In this document: positions 20,001 through 28,492 of the stretch, piece by piece
Position numbering within the stretch: position 1 is the stretch's first letter
How the letters are laid out: each line of letters begins with the position of its first letter
DNA from: Acidobacterium sp.
Lineage (GTDB): Bacteria > Acidobacteriota > Terriglobia > Terriglobales > Acidobacteriaceae
Direction: 5' to 3'
Length of the DNA stretch: 33,324 nucleotides
Assembly (NCBI GenBank): GCA_027315385.1
Contig: DAHUYD010000041.1
Span: 1-33,324, forward strand
Translations under genes and position numbers: made by a program
The notes under the pieces: generated by a model
Told to the model about the DNA's origin: nothing
Database searches by the model: none
The model's input: only the letters and a program-made list of their open reading frames with translations

Positions 20001-21701
20001 CTAAAAGAGCCGCCGGGATTTTCGGGGCGCGGCGCATCCCGGCAGCCGGTATCCGCCAATGCGAGTCGAGTAATTGGCGGCGCCCTTTTTCAGGTAATCG
20101 CCAACGTACCAGAAAGTGCATCCATCGCTCGGATCGATATCGAGCGTGGTGTAGTCCTCCCAGCGCAGCGTATCGGTCTGCGCGGATTGGCCTCGCGCGA
20201 GCACGGCTTCGTGCAGTGTCATCCGGCCCTTCGGGTCGTCGGCGAGCCTCGCCGTAAAGCGCTGTCCGGCATAGCTGTCCGCGCTGCCGAACGAGTAGCC
20301 AACCCCAATGTCGCCGCGGCGGTCCATGGCGATGCTGCCCATCCAGCGATAGCCGCCGTCCGGCGCATAGGTGCCCTGCTGGAAGAGCTGCGGCGTGCCA
20401 TGCGCATTCACGCGGAACTGATACCAGCGCACGCCACCGCCGGCGCGCGTGTCGATCGAGTGCGTTGCCACGATGGCCTGGTAGCTTCCGAAATTTCGGT
20501 ACACGAGCCGCTGCATCAGCTTGTCGCCCTGAGAATCCAGCCGTACATCGGTGCCGGGTTGGGGCACACATCGGCTCAATTGCCCGGTGCAGAGGTAGTG
20601 ATAGGGTGCGACGGGGATCTTAAGCGGACCCGTGAGAGAGGTTTTTGCCGGGTTCGCCCAATCCACGCGGTATTGCCAGGCGTAGATACTGTCACTCTCC
20701 AGCTTCCCATGCAATTGCGTGCCGCCCGCGGCCATCGCGATTTCGGGCATGTTCGCGGGGGGCCGGCGCCGCCCGTCGATGTCGGCGGCATTCAGGAAGT
20801 TCACGCCGTCGACGATCTCGCACTGCTCGTCCGCCGGTTCGCCCCGCAGCATCCTCCCGCGGTCTGCCGCGCACAATTGTTTCTGGATGACTGTGTCGCC
20901 CGTGCTGGTGGGCAGGTAATAGCCGTTCGACCAGATCGCCGGACGCGGATAATCCGGAAAGAGAGGCCGATTGAACTGGTAACGGTAATACGAGCCCATT
21001 GAGTCCGGTCCGGTGCTGACGGCGTAGCACATTGCATACGGCGCGTTCGGCTGGCCGTCGGGCTTGCGGAAGATGGGCAGAACGATGAGCCACCGCTTCG
21101 CGAGCTGATCGTAGCGCGCCACAGCATCGCCGCTGACAAGCGCCTCGCAGGGGCCGCCGAAGCCCGCAAAGAGCGTATTCGTGATCGCCGGGCCGAAGAG
21201 GGTCCGGCCCGTTTCCTTGTACTGCCTGCCTTTCTTCGTGAAAATGGCCAACCGCGAATTCACGATCTGGATGATGTCGTTCGGCCCAACGGCCAGGCTG
21301 TTGTCTGACGGGTTGCGGGCCTGCTCCGTGCCCTGGGGACCGTGAAAGCCGTCGCCCAGGCCATCGAAGCTCGCCACCAGCGTCGGGGCCGGGCGCGTTC
21401 CCTGCGTCACCTGTTCCACTGCGGCGCCCGTTGCGGCGATCGTGGCGGGCGGCGTCGGCGGAGGCTGAGTCGTTTTGCGTATCGGCGGATGATGCGGCCA
21501 GTGAGGCGCGGGAGGGAGCTTGTACATTCCGTACAGCGTCATCAGCGGCGCCGAACGGTCGTGGCGAACCGCGGGATTGACGATCGTCCGTCCGGCTTTC
21601 CACGCCGATGCGTCCGTGGACGGATTCTGCGCAGCCACCCCGGCACACCACAACGTGGCGATTGCGGCAGCAGCCAGCATTCTGATAGCCCAACGTGTCA
21701 T
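20001..21701 (-). CDS. Secreted protein of unknown function
   Basis: 566 residues from the ATG at 21701, which has GGAGGAGAGG just upstream and starts a clear signal peptide (MTRWAIRMLAAAAIATLWCA, cleavage near AQ at about 25); the frame is open 12 codons further but without a better start. After a Pro-rich linker (about 75-95) the body contains SFDGLGDGFHGPQG, SDNSLAVGPNDIIQIVNS, GDAVARYDQLAKRWLI, YQFNRPLFPDYPRPAIW, GSIAMDRRGDIGVGYS and TLRWEDYTTLDIDPSDGCTF. The spacing of W/Y-rich strands and 'D-x-x-x-x-RW' turns suggests a beta-propeller-like fold, but I recognise no named family. Several Cys residues could form disulfides. It is convergent with the large Asp-box gene. No function is offered. 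Confidence 0.85.
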   Translation of the reverse strand: MTRWAIRMLAAAAIATLWCAGVAAQNPSTDASAWKAGRTIVNPAVRHDRSAPLMTLYGMYKLPPAPHWPHHPPIRKTTQPPPTPPATIAATGAAVEQVTQGTRPAPTLVASFDGLGDGFHGPQGTEQARNPSDNSLAVGPNDIIQIVNSRLAIFTKKGRQYKETGRTLFGPAITNTLFAGFGGPCEALVSGDAVARYDQLAKRWLIVLPIFRKPDGQPNAPYAMCYAVSTGPDSMGSYYRYQFNRPLFPDYPRPAIWSNGYYLPTSTGDTVIQKQLCAADRGRMLRGEPADEQCEIVDGVNFLNAADIDGRRRPPANMPEIAMAAGGTQLHGKLESDSIYAWQYRVDWANPAKTSLTGPLKIPVAPYHYLCTGQLSRCVPQPGTDVRLDSQGDKLMQRLVYRNFGSYQAIVATHSIDTRAGGGVRWYQFRVNAHGTPQLFQQGTYAPDGGYRWMGSIAMDRRGDIGVGYSFGSADSYAGQRFTARLADDPKGRMTLHEAVLARGQSAQTDTLRWEDYTTLDIDPSDGCTFWYVGDYLKKGAANYSTRIGGYRLPGCAAPRKSRRLF

Positions 21702-21838
21702 GATCCTCTCCTCCGCAACTTCCCCCGGCAGGCACACATTGCCGGCAGACGCCCGGGGCGTCCTGCCGCGCCAGTCTGTCAGGCCGCATGCTTCGCGGCT
21801 GGGGAAATCGAGTCAAACGCCCCGGCTCAATCGGCGCG

Positions 21839-22750
21839 TCACTTCGGGAACGGCGTGCTCCGCGCGATGGGAGGATGCGCCAGCGCGTGCTTCACGGCGC
21901 TGCGCACTTCCTCCAGTTCCGCGCCGATCGCCTCAAGCCGCGGCGGCCGCACGCGCGCATTGCCGGTGCCCGTCTCCTGCTGCACCTGTTTGATCAGCTG
22001 GATGAACTTCGGAACTGTGTCCATACGGAGCAGAGGCAGGAACCAGCGGTAGATCTCGAATGCCTCATCGCGCCGGTTTTCCATGGCCGCGTTGAACAGC
22101 GCGACGGATTCGGCGGGGAACGCATTCACCAGTCCCGCGACCCATCCCACCGCGCCCGCGGCGATGCCTTCCACAATCGCATCGTCCACGCCTACGAAAA
22201 TTCTCAGCCTGTCTCCTGTGAGGGCGCGGATCGCCGTCACCCGTCGCACGTCGGTGCTGGACTCCTTCACCGCTTCCATATTCCTGTGCTCCCGCGCCAG
22301 CTCCGCAATCTGCTCGGGGAGGAAGTCGGTTCCGTAAGACACGGGATTGTTGTAGAGCATGCAGGAAAGCGGCGTGGCCGCAAAAATCGCGGCGATGTGG
22401 GCCTTCATCTCACGCCAGTCGCCACGGTAAACATACGGGGGCAGCACCATCAGCCCGGAGCAGCCGGCCTGTTCCGCCTTCTTTGCCAGCAGAACCGCCT
22501 CTTCCGTCGAGAGAGCGGAAATGGCCGCGACTGCCGGCGCCGGTCGTGCCGCGTTCACCACATTGCGCAGCAGCGCCTCCTTTTCAGGCAGGCTGAGCGT
22601 GGCCGCCTCGCCCAGCGAGCCCAGCGCGATAATCCCTGAGCATCCATTCGCCAGCAGCCACTGCACATGGCGCGTCATAAAGGCGCCGTCCACGCGCAAA
22701 TCCCGGTCGAAACAGGTTGTGATTGCAGGCATCACGCCATGCCACTTCAT
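21839..22750 (-). CDS. Dihydrodipicolinate-synthase-family protein, probable 1-pyrroline-4-hydroxy-2-carboxylate deaminase
   Basis: A 303-residue class I aldolase-type TIM barrel. The Schiff-base lysine is in MEAVKESS (Lys162) and the catalytic Tyr133 is in MLYNNP. The usual GTTGE of DapA reads GSLGE, arguing against lysine biosynthesis. As last gene of a hydroxyproline operon it most likely removes ammonia and water from 1-pyrroline-4-hydroxy-2-carboxylate to give alpha-ketoglutarate semialdehyde, the role known for the DapA-like member of such operons. Its ATG overlaps the stop of the dehydrogenase alpha gene by 4 nt. An alternative is another DapA-like lyase, but the context is strong. Confidence 0.88.
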   Translation of the reverse strand: MKWHGVMPAITTCFDRDLRVDGAFMTRHVQWLLANGCSGIIALGSLGEAATLSLPEKEALLRNVVNAARPAPAVAAISALSTEEAVLLAKKAEQAGCSGLMVLPPYVYRGDWREMKAHIAAIFAATPLSCMLYNNPVSYGTDFLPEQIAELAREHRNMEAVKESSTDVRRVTAIRALTGDRLRIFVGVDDAIVEGIAAGAVGWVAGLVNAFPAESVALFNAAMENRRDEAFEIYRWFLPLLRMDTVPKFIQLIKQVQQETGTGNARVRPPRLEAIGAELEEVRSAVKHALAHPPIARSTPFPK

Positions 22751-24057
22751 AAAGTCTCCTCAGGAGATGTTGTAACGACGGGCGCCTGTGTTCCACCCAA
22801 CGTGGAAACGAGCGCGGGAAACAGTGGCGGACGCACCGAGCCGGCGCGCCAGCCGAAGAGAAATTCCGTGGCTCCGCCGCAGATGCGTCCCTGGCAGGGC
22901 CCCATTCCGCAGCGGGTGTGCAGTTTGGCATCGCGCCAGCCTGTGTGAACGCGGAGAGCGTGCAGCGGCACATCTTCGCAGCGGCAGACGATGGTTTCCG
23001 GCGCAGCCAGGTGGCGGAGCTGCGAATCGAGGCGGCAGGCGCGCCCCAGTGCGCGAACAAAGGAAAGCGCTCCGCGGCGGCGACGGGCAAGTTTTTGCGC
23101 AGCCTGGGTTTTGCCAGCGGCAGCAAGGCCAGCGATTTGTCCTTCGAGGAGCGATAACTCGACACCCCCGATCCCGGTGGGCTCGCCGGCGCACCAGATG
23201 CCGGGCACGGATGTCTGCATGAGCTCGCCGGCAGACACAAAGCCGTTATCGAGACTGCAGCCGAGCAACGCCGCCAGTTCGGTGTTGGGGACGAGGTGAA
23301 ATCCGCAAGCCAGGAAGTCGCAATTCACGGTCCATTGCTTTCCATCGCGCTGCAGGATGACCGAGCGCAGGCGTTCATCTCCCCGAGCGGCGACGGGCCA
23401 GCAACGCGTCAGGTATCGGCTGTTTCTGGTAGCCCATCGATAGCTCGCGCCCTGCCAGAGCTTGCCGGGCTGCGTGATAAGGTTCAGCATCAGCGGGGCA
23501 ATCTGCGCCGCGGATGCCTGTTCGCAGATGGCGGCAATCGTGGCTCCGCGCGAAGCCAGATGCGCTGCCACGGCCAGCAGCAGCGGACCGGTTCCAGCGA
23601 CCACGACGCGCCTGCCCGCGATCGGCAATCCGCCGCGAACCATGGCGTCGAGTCCTCCGGCGCCGATCACGTTGGGCAGCGTCCAGCCTGGGAAGGGAAG
23701 GAAGCGCTCGCGCGCGCCCGTCGCCAAAATCAACTGGCGGTAATGCAGGTCGGCGCCATCGCGCGCCGCCGCATCCGGGGCGAACTCGGCGTCATTGCTC
23801 TGCGCCCTCACGGTTCCCGGCTGGGGGCGGTCGACAATGCGCCAGCCCTGAAGGCGCACCAGGGGAGCCGCCTCGAATCGCATTTTCCAACGCCGCGCAG
23901 AGGCCGGCAGGTGCGCTCCGTTGCGCCAGATCTGGCCGCCGGGCGCGGGATTGTCATCGACGACGCCAACGCTCAGACCACACTCCGCCGCTGTGACGGC
24001 CGCAGCTATGCCGGCGGGGCCCGCGCCGACGACCAGAATATCGAAAGCCCGGCTCAT
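22747..24057 (-). CDS. FAD/NAD(P)-binding oxidoreductase, D-hydroxyproline dehydrogenase alpha-type subunit
   Basis: 436 residues from MSRAFDILVVGAGPAGIAAA. It has the FAD dinucleotide fold GAGPAG (11-16), PGGQIWRNG, a second nucleotide fold around VVVAGTGPLLLAVAAHLA, and ATG in LATGARERFLPFPG. The C-terminal third has a BFD-like [2Fe-2S] domain with CRCEDV and, later, CGMGPCQGRICGG. This matches the large subunit of opine-oxidase/hydrogen-cyanide-synthase-type heteromeric dehydrogenases. With the beta (FAD oxidase) and gamma (2Fe-2S) subunits upstream, it would oxidise cis-4-hydroxy-D-proline. The start overlaps the gamma stop by 4 nt (ATGA); the frame is open 41 codons upstream, but only as overlap with the gamma gene. 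Confidence 0.9.
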   Translation of the reverse strand: MSRAFDILVVGAGPAGIAAAVTAAECGLSVGVVDDNPAPGGQIWRNGAHLPASARRWKMRFEAAPLVRLQGWRIVDRPQPGTVRAQSNDAEFAPDAAARDGADLHYRQLILATGARERFLPFPGWTLPNVIGAGGLDAMVRGGLPIAGRRVVVAGTGPLLLAVAAHLASRGATIAAICEQASAAQIAPLMLNLITQPGKLWQGASYRWATRNSRYLTRCWPVAARGDERLRSVILQRDGKQWTVNCDFLACGFHLVPNTELAALLGCSLDNGFVSAGELMQTSVPGIWCAGEPTGIGGVELSLLEGQIAGLAAAGKTQAAQKLARRRRGALSFVRALGRACRLDSQLRHLAAPETIVCRCEDVPLHALRVHTGWRDAKLHTRCGMGPCQGRICGGATEFLFGWRAGSVRPPLFPALVSTLGGTQAPVVTTSPEETL

Positions 24058-24320
24058 CGTATGGCAAGCTCCCGGCCGGTGGTTACCCGCATACCCGGCG
24101 CACACAGGATCTGGCAGCTTCGCTGGTGCGGCACGCCGTTGATGGCTACGCGGCACTCGAAGCAGATGCCCATCCCGCACAGCGGCGCCCGTGGTTCACC
24201 TGCGATCGAGAGACGCGTATGAGATCCCGCGATCAGTGCGGCGGCGGCTACTGTGGTGCCAGGGGATACCCGCACCACAATCTCGTCCACCGTCAGCGCG
24301 ATGCTCTCCGGTTCAGCCAC
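24054..24320 (-). CDS. (2Fe-2S)-binding protein, D-hydroxyproline dehydrogenase gamma-type subunit
   Basis: An 88-residue ferredoxin-like subunit with the cysteine pattern CGMGICFEC and a fourth Cys in HQRSCQ, the plant-type [2Fe-2S] signature as seen in the small subunit (HcnA/SoxA-like) of multi-subunit amine dehydrogenases. The GTG at 24320 is preferred: GGGGAGG lies 6 nt upstream. An ATG at 24335 would add five residues but has no Shine-Dalgarno. The gene starts inside the last codons of the upstream oxidase gene (8-nt overlap) and ends in an ATGA overlap with the next gene, so its product is probably made in step with its partners. Confidence 0.9.
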   Translation of the reverse strand: MAEPESIALTVDEIVVRVSPGTTVAAAALIAGSHTRLSIAGEPRAPLCGMGICFECRVAINGVPHQRSCQILCAPGMRVTTGRELAIR

Positions 24321-25476
24321 GGACGGCCTCCCCATAGAGCGTGGCCGCAGGTGCGAGGCGACTGGCGTCGAGAAAGCGGGCAGGGAAGTAAGGGGCCGCC
24401 GGGATTTCCGACGCTTTTCCGGTGATCTCCGCGGCGACCAGCCTGGCCGTTGCCAGGGAGGTGGTAATCCCCAATCCCTCGTGCCCGGTGGCCAGGCAGA
24501 ATGTCGCATCGCCCGGCCAGGGGCCGATCAGCGGCAGCTTGTCGGGGGTGGCGGCGCGAAACCCGGTCCAGGCGCGAATGGCCTGAAGATTTCCGATCCG
24601 CGGCAAGTAGCTCTCCGCCCGCTCGATCATGGCGCGCAGAAGAGCATGGTTGATTGTGGCATCCTCGGCGCCAAACTCGCGCGAGCTGCCGATCAGCAGC
24701 TGACCGGTTTGCCGAGGCTGCACATTAAACGCGACCGAGTCGAGGGCGATCGAGTGCGCACTTTTCAGGTACCCAAGCTCCACCAGCTGATGGTGGACAA
24801 ACCCCGGATAGCGATCCGTGATGACCAGGTGTCCACGGCGTTTGCGAATCGGCAGTTGGGGGAGGAGATCGGTCGCGCCGGCGCCGCAGGCATTCACAAT
24901 CCGCCCGGCGGACAGTTGGCTGCCATTGTCCAGAGACACACGTCCATGGGCCAGCGCTGTCACCCGCTGGGGAGGGAGCATCTGCGCCCCCATCCGAATC
25001 GCCTCACGCATGAGGTACGCCGCAGCGGCGGGCGGGTACAGCACCGCGTCGGATTGCACCAGCAGCGCGCCCGCCAGTCCTCTTCTGAGTTGCGGTTCGG
25101 CTTCCGCCAGAGCGCGGCTGTCGAGGATCTCAGAGGGCACTCCGGCGGACGCGTACAGCTGCTGCCTGCGCCGAACTTCCCGCATCTCTTCCTCATCGGC
25201 AGCCACCCACAAAGTTCCGCGGGACTCGAATTCCGCTTCCGAAGGAAGTTCGGGGGCAAGCTCGCGCCACAGTTGCTGCGACCATCGCGTGAGGGCAAGT
25301 TGCGCGGGCGAATCGTCCATAACCACGATGTGGCCCATGCCCGCGGCGGTAGCGCCGCCGCCCACGCCCGCGGCATCGATCACCGCTGTGCGCAGGCCAA
25401 CGGCGGCGCATTCCCGAGCGCATGCGGCGCCCACAATTCCAGCGCCGACTACTACAGCGTCCCAGACGCGGGTCAT
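24313..25476 (-). CDS. FAD-dependent D-amino-acid oxidase/dehydrogenase, D-hydroxyproline dehydrogenase beta-type subunit
   Basis: A 387-residue DAO-family flavoprotein. The N-terminal FAD fold is [17 protein letters not shown], followed by [19 protein letters not shown]. The C-terminal part has [19 protein letters not shown] and [20 protein letters not shown], the signatures of glycine oxidase/sarcosine oxidase beta-like proteins. In hydroxyproline operons this subunit carries the active site oxidising cis-4-hydroxy-D-proline to 1-pyrroline-4-hydroxy-2-carboxylate. The ATG overlaps the epimerase stop by 4 nt. It could in principle act on other D-amino acids; the specificity is inferred from neighbours. 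Confidence 0.92.
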   Translation of the reverse strand: MTRVWDAVVVGAGIVGAACARECAAVGLRTAVIDAAGVGGGATAAGMGHIVVMDDSPAQLALTRWSQQLWRELAPELPSEAEFESRGTLWVAADEEEMREVRRRQQLYASAGVPSEILDSRALAEAEPQLRRGLAGALLVQSDAVLYPPAAAAYLMREAIRMGAQMLPPQRVTALAHGRVSLDNGSQLSAGRIVNACGAGATDLLPQLPIRKRRGHLVITDRYPGFVHHQLVELGYLKSAHSIALDSVAFNVQPRQTGQLLIGSSREFGAEDATINHALLRAMIERAESYLPRIGNLQAIRAWTGFRAATPDKLPLIGPWPGDATFCLATGHEGLGITTSLATARLVAAEITGKASEIPAAPYFPARFLDASRLAPAATLYGEAVRG

Positions 25477-26414
25477 ACGCGAATCCCGTCGCGGAACGGA
25501 TCGTCGGGATGCAGAATGAGCCGGCCCTGAGCGGTGACATGCGCCTTACCGGTGATGCTCGGCACAATACGGTCGGGAGTGCCATTCTCCGGCCGGTAGG
25601 ATCCTTCGAAAGCCGTGCCGAGAATGCCTTCCTGTCGCCATACCTGTCCGGGCGCGAGCTTGCCGTCCGCAGCCAGGCATGCAAGCTTCGCGCTGGTCCC
25701 GGTTCCGCAGGGTGAGCGGTCATACGCCTTGCCGGGGCAGAGAACAAAATTACGGCTGTCAGCGCCCGGAGTCGAGGTGGAAAGCTCCACGTGGTCAATC
25801 TCTGCGCCGCCTTCTCCGGTAATGTTGTGCCGGTTGAGCGCGCAACGGAGGGCCCACGCATATTCGGTGAGCTTGTCGCAATTCGCGATGGTCAGCTCAA
25901 CAGGCGGAGAGTCGACCAGAAAGAACCAGTTGCCGCCCCAGGCCACGTCGCCGCGCACCGGGCCCGCGCCGGGCACGTGCACTTCCACCTGGCGGAGATA
26001 GCGATAGCTGACGACGTTTTCGAGGGTGACTTCGCCGTTGGATCGAAGCAACGCGCTCACGGTTCCGACCGGAGTCTCGATCCGATGCTGGCCGGGCTGG
26101 ATGCGCCCCAGGTGCGCCAGCGTGGCGACCAGACCGATGGTTCCGTGGCCGCACATGCCAAGATATCCGACGTTATTGAAAAAGATGACCCCCGCTGTGC
26201 AGGTCCGGTCCTCGGGTTCGACCAGCAGGGCGCCAACCAGCACATCGGCCCCGCGGGGCTCGTTGACAACAGCCGACCGAAAGGCATCATGCTCCGTCAT
26301 CAGCCGCTGCAGGCGCTCCGGCAGAGCTCCGTCGCCGAGCCGGGGCCCGCCTCCGACGACCACGCGGGTCGGCTCCCCGGCTGTATGCGAATCGACGAAT
26401 TCAATAACAGACAT
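25473..26414 (-). CDS. 4-hydroxyproline 2-epimerase
   Basis: A 313-residue proline-racemase-superfamily enzyme that converts trans-4-hydroxy-L-proline to cis-4-hydroxy-D-proline. Both catalytic cysteines are present: Cys88 in GMCGHGTIG and Cys236 in SPCGTGTSA. These match the positions known for bacterial 4-hydroxyproline epimerases and exclude the Cys/Thr dehydratase subtype. The N-terminal [12 protein letters not shown] is also typical. The ATG at 26414 is chosen over the TTG two codons upstream because family members begin just before VDSHT. It is the first gene of a five-gene leftward operon. A GntR-style palindrome ends 20 bp upstream of its ATG, so substrate-induced derepression is likely. 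Confidence 0.94.
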   Translation of the reverse strand: MSVIEFVDSHTAGEPTRVVVGGGPRLGDGALPERLQRLMTEHDAFRSAVVNEPRGADVLVGALLVEPEDRTCTAGVIFFNNVGYLGMCGHGTIGLVATLAHLGRIQPGQHRIETPVGTVSALLRSNGEVTLENVVSYRYLRQVEVHVPGAGPVRGDVAWGGNWFFLVDSPPVELTIANCDKLTEYAWALRCALNRHNITGEGGAEIDHVELSTSTPGADSRNFVLCPGKAYDRSPCGTGTSAKLACLAADGKLAPGQVWRQEGILGTAFEGSYRPENGTPDRIVPSITGKAHVTAQGRLILHPDDPFRDGIRV

Positions 26415-26446
26415 AGACAAAAACTACTATACAGATTGTCTACAAT
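26414..26446. promoter_or_regulatory. Putative GntR-family operator region ahead of the hydroxyproline operon
   Basis: ATTGT-CT-ACAAT (26435-26446) is a perfect palindrome of the TTGTnnACAA type used by FCD-class GntR regulators. A further TTGTCTA/TAGACAA inverted pair (26436-26442 and 26414-26420) spans the region up to the epimerase start codon. It could block transcription of the epimerase operon and of the rightward ORF that begins at 26445. Confidence 0.6.
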
Positions 26447-26747
26447 GATGGATACTACTTCGCGCCGAGGCCCTCCCGGACCAGCGGCTTGCCGGGTACG
26501 CCAGGCCCGGTTGCTGGACGACCGATCCAGGCCAGCTCGCGCATCCACCGGGCAAAGCGTCTGGACCACCATCAACAATCTTCACCTGCCGGTGGCCGGG
26601 GACGATGAGATTATCGCGGCCCTGGCCGCCGGCGACCCTGACGGGATCAAACGCGCTCGGCTGGCCCGCGTCCTCGAGATTTTCGGGAAACGGGGCAGAC
26701 GGCCAGGAAGCGCAGGGATTGAACTACCGCCCCTTCATCCCCGTTAA
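26445..26747 (+). pseudogene. Possible remnant of a GntR/FCD regulator
   Basis: A 100-codon ORF divergent from the epimerase, starting within the palindrome (ATG ATG). The C-terminal half (DDEIIAALAAGDPDGIKRAR then LARVLEIFGKRG) resembles the last helices of FCD-domain GntR proteins, where a pattern like 'H-x-x-I-x-x-A-L-x-A-G-D' is typical. The N-terminal half is Arg/Pro-rich and shows no winged helix in any of the three forward frames. The 3' end runs 24 bp into the convergent ffh gene. A hydroxyproline operon normally has a divergent GntR-type regulator here, so an internally deleted remnant is plausible. It could instead be chance coding. Confidence 0.35.
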
Positions 26748-28097
26748 CATGCCCATGGCGCGGCGTTGCAGTAAGCCGCCCTTGCCCATGCCTTTGAACA
26801 TTTTGCGCATCTGGGCGTACTGGCGCAGGAGCTGGTTCACTTCCTGCACCGTGGTTCCGGACCCGGCCGCGATGCGCTTGCGGCGGGAGCCGGAAATGAT
26901 CTCGTGATGCGTACGCTCCTTCGGGGTCATGGAATTGATGATGGCCTCGACGCGGTTGAACTGCTTCTCGTCGACCTGGCCGGCCATCTGCTGCATGCCC
27001 GCGAACGGACCGACGGACGGCAGCATCTTGAGGATGCTCTCCATCGAGCCGAGTTTTTTGATCTGCCGCAGCTGATCCCGGAAGTCCTCGAGGGAGAAGC
27101 CGTCGCCGGAGAGGGCCTTGCGCGCAAACTCTTCGGACTTGCGTTTGTCCAGCTTCTCTTCAGCTTTTTCAATCAGCGACATGATGTCGCCCATCCCCAG
27201 GATGCGGCTGACGATGCGGTCCGGATGGAAGGGTTCGAAGGCATCCGGCTTTTCGCCCGTGCCGATGAACTTTACAGGCTGGCCGGTCACGTGACGGATG
27301 GAAAGCGCCGCACCGCCGCGCGCATCGCCGTCCATTTTGGTCAGCACGGTCCCGGTCAGGCTGAGCTGCTTATGGAATGCCTGTGCAGAGCGCACAGCGT
27401 CCTGGCCCGTCATGGCGTCGGCGACAAACAGAATCTCCTGGGGCGAAAGCTGCGCCTTCAGCTTTGCCATTTCATTCATCAGCTCGGTGTCGATGTGGAG
27501 GCGGCCGGCGGTATCGACGATGAGGGTATCGCAACTCGTGATCACGGCTTCCCGGCGGGCTTCCCTGGCCAGACGCTCCACCAGCGGCGTGCCAGCAGCC
27601 TCGCCTTTCGTGTCGCCCTCATAAATATTGGCCTTGATGGACTGTGCGACGACACGCAGCTGTTCACGCGCGGCGGGACGGTAGACGTCCACCGAAACCA
27701 GCATGGGACGGTGGCCGCCCTTCTGCAGCCACGCGGCCAGCTTGCCGGCGGTAGTCGTTTTGCCCGAACCCTGCAGACCCGCCATCAGGATTACCGTCGG
27801 CGGCCGCGACGCGAACTGGAATCGCGCGGTGTCCTTGCCCAATAGGGTCACCAGCTCGTCGCGAACGATCTTGACAACCTGCTCGGTGGGAGAAAGAGAG
27901 GTCAGCACTTCCTGGCCCAGCGCCCGCTCGCGGATGTGCTCGATCAGCTCTTTGACCACGTTCAGGTTGACGTCGGCTTCCAGCAGCGCCACGCGAATCT
28001 CGCGCAGCGCCTCCTGCATGTTCTCTTCGGTAACGGAGCCCTGTCCGCGCAGATTCTTGAATGCGCGCTGGAGCTTATCGGAAAGGTTCTCAAACAT
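26724..28097 (-). CDS. ffh: Signal recognition particle protein Ffh
   Basis: The 457-residue SRP54-type GTPase that binds 4.5S RNA and signal sequences of nascent membrane proteins and docks with FtsY. The N domain is followed by the G domain with [15 protein letters not shown] (P loop), DTAGRLHID, the [10 protein letters not shown] specificity loop and the downstream [14 protein letters not shown]. The M domain contains [11 protein letters not shown] and ends [16 protein letters not shown]. Length and motifs are normal. The 3' end overlaps the convergent regulator remnant by 24 bp. No obvious Shine-Dalgarno precedes the ATG. Confidence 0.98.
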   Translation of the reverse strand: MFENLSDKLQRAFKNLRGQGSVTEENMQEALREIRVALLEADVNLNVVKELIEHIRERALGQEVLTSLSPTEQVVKIVRDELVTLLGKDTARFQFASRPPTVILMAGLQGSGKTTTAGKLAAWLQKGGHRPMLVSVDVYRPAAREQLRVVAQSIKANIYEGDTKGEAAGTPLVERLAREARREAVITSCDTLIVDTAGRLHIDTELMNEMAKLKAQLSPQEILFVADAMTGQDAVRSAQAFHKQLSLTGTVLTKMDGDARGGAALSIRHVTGQPVKFIGTGEKPDAFEPFHPDRIVSRILGMGDIMSLIEKAEEKLDKRKSEEFARKALSGDGFSLEDFRDQLRQIKKLGSMESILKMLPSVGPFAGMQQMAGQVDEKQFNRVEAIINSMTPKERTHHEIISGSRRKRIAAGSGTTVQEVNQLLRQYAQMRKMFKGMGKGGLLQRRAMGMLTGMKGR

Positions 28098-28227
28098 AGG
28101 GACAGGTTCAGTTTACCAGCGGGCTCACGGCTTGTATCGGCACCGCCGAGCCGGAGGCAGTTGCCAGCATGTGCCGTCACAGCTCAGGGCAGGCTGCGCA
28201 TTTCCGGGGTGGGGCATCCAACCGGTT

Positions 28228-28455
28228 ATGGTTGAGCCACTTGTCCATCGCGTACCGCGTGATCCTCGCGACCGGGTCGAAGGGCCAAGCTTCCTGACGG
28301 TCGTGCTGCTCAGCGGCATCATTCTGGCGCTGTTCTTAGTGGGAGCGTTTTTTGTGCTGCGGGAGGGTGCAAGCGATCTGCTGCCGGGTGTGGCCCCTGT
28401 GCGCAATCCGCACGCCGTGCTGCGCCTGACGGAGCCGCCGGTGCGGACGGCCTGA
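28228..28455 (+). CDS. Small single-pass membrane protein, unknown function
   Basis: A 75-residue ORF with a basic N-terminus (VHRVPRDPRDRVEG), one strong transmembrane helix (FLTVVLLSGIILALFLVGAFF) and a short outside tail rich in Pro and Val (about 52-75). The positive-inside pattern suggests N-in topology. It lies in the gap between divergent ffh and convergent dnaB and fills otherwise empty space. GGGGTGGGG about 12 nt upstream is a poor ribosome site. No family recognised. Confidence 0.6.
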   Translation: MVEPLVHRVPRDPRDRVEGPSFLTVVLLSGIILALFLVGAFFVLREGASDLLPGVAPVRNPHAVLRLTEPPVRTA

Positions 28456-28492
28456 ACGGCCTCGACGCGCGGCCCTGCGCGGATCTTCGGCC

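Noticed and set aside
25791-26444. Rightward frame antisense to the epimerase continuing into the regulator remnant
   Set aside because: Only the part after 26445 lies outside the epimerase gene; the upstream portion is shadow coding.
28466-28481. CGCGC-GGCCCT-GCGCG hairpin between the small membrane gene and dnaB
   Set aside because: The stem is only 5 bp and there is no T-run; too common in GC-rich DNA to call a terminator.
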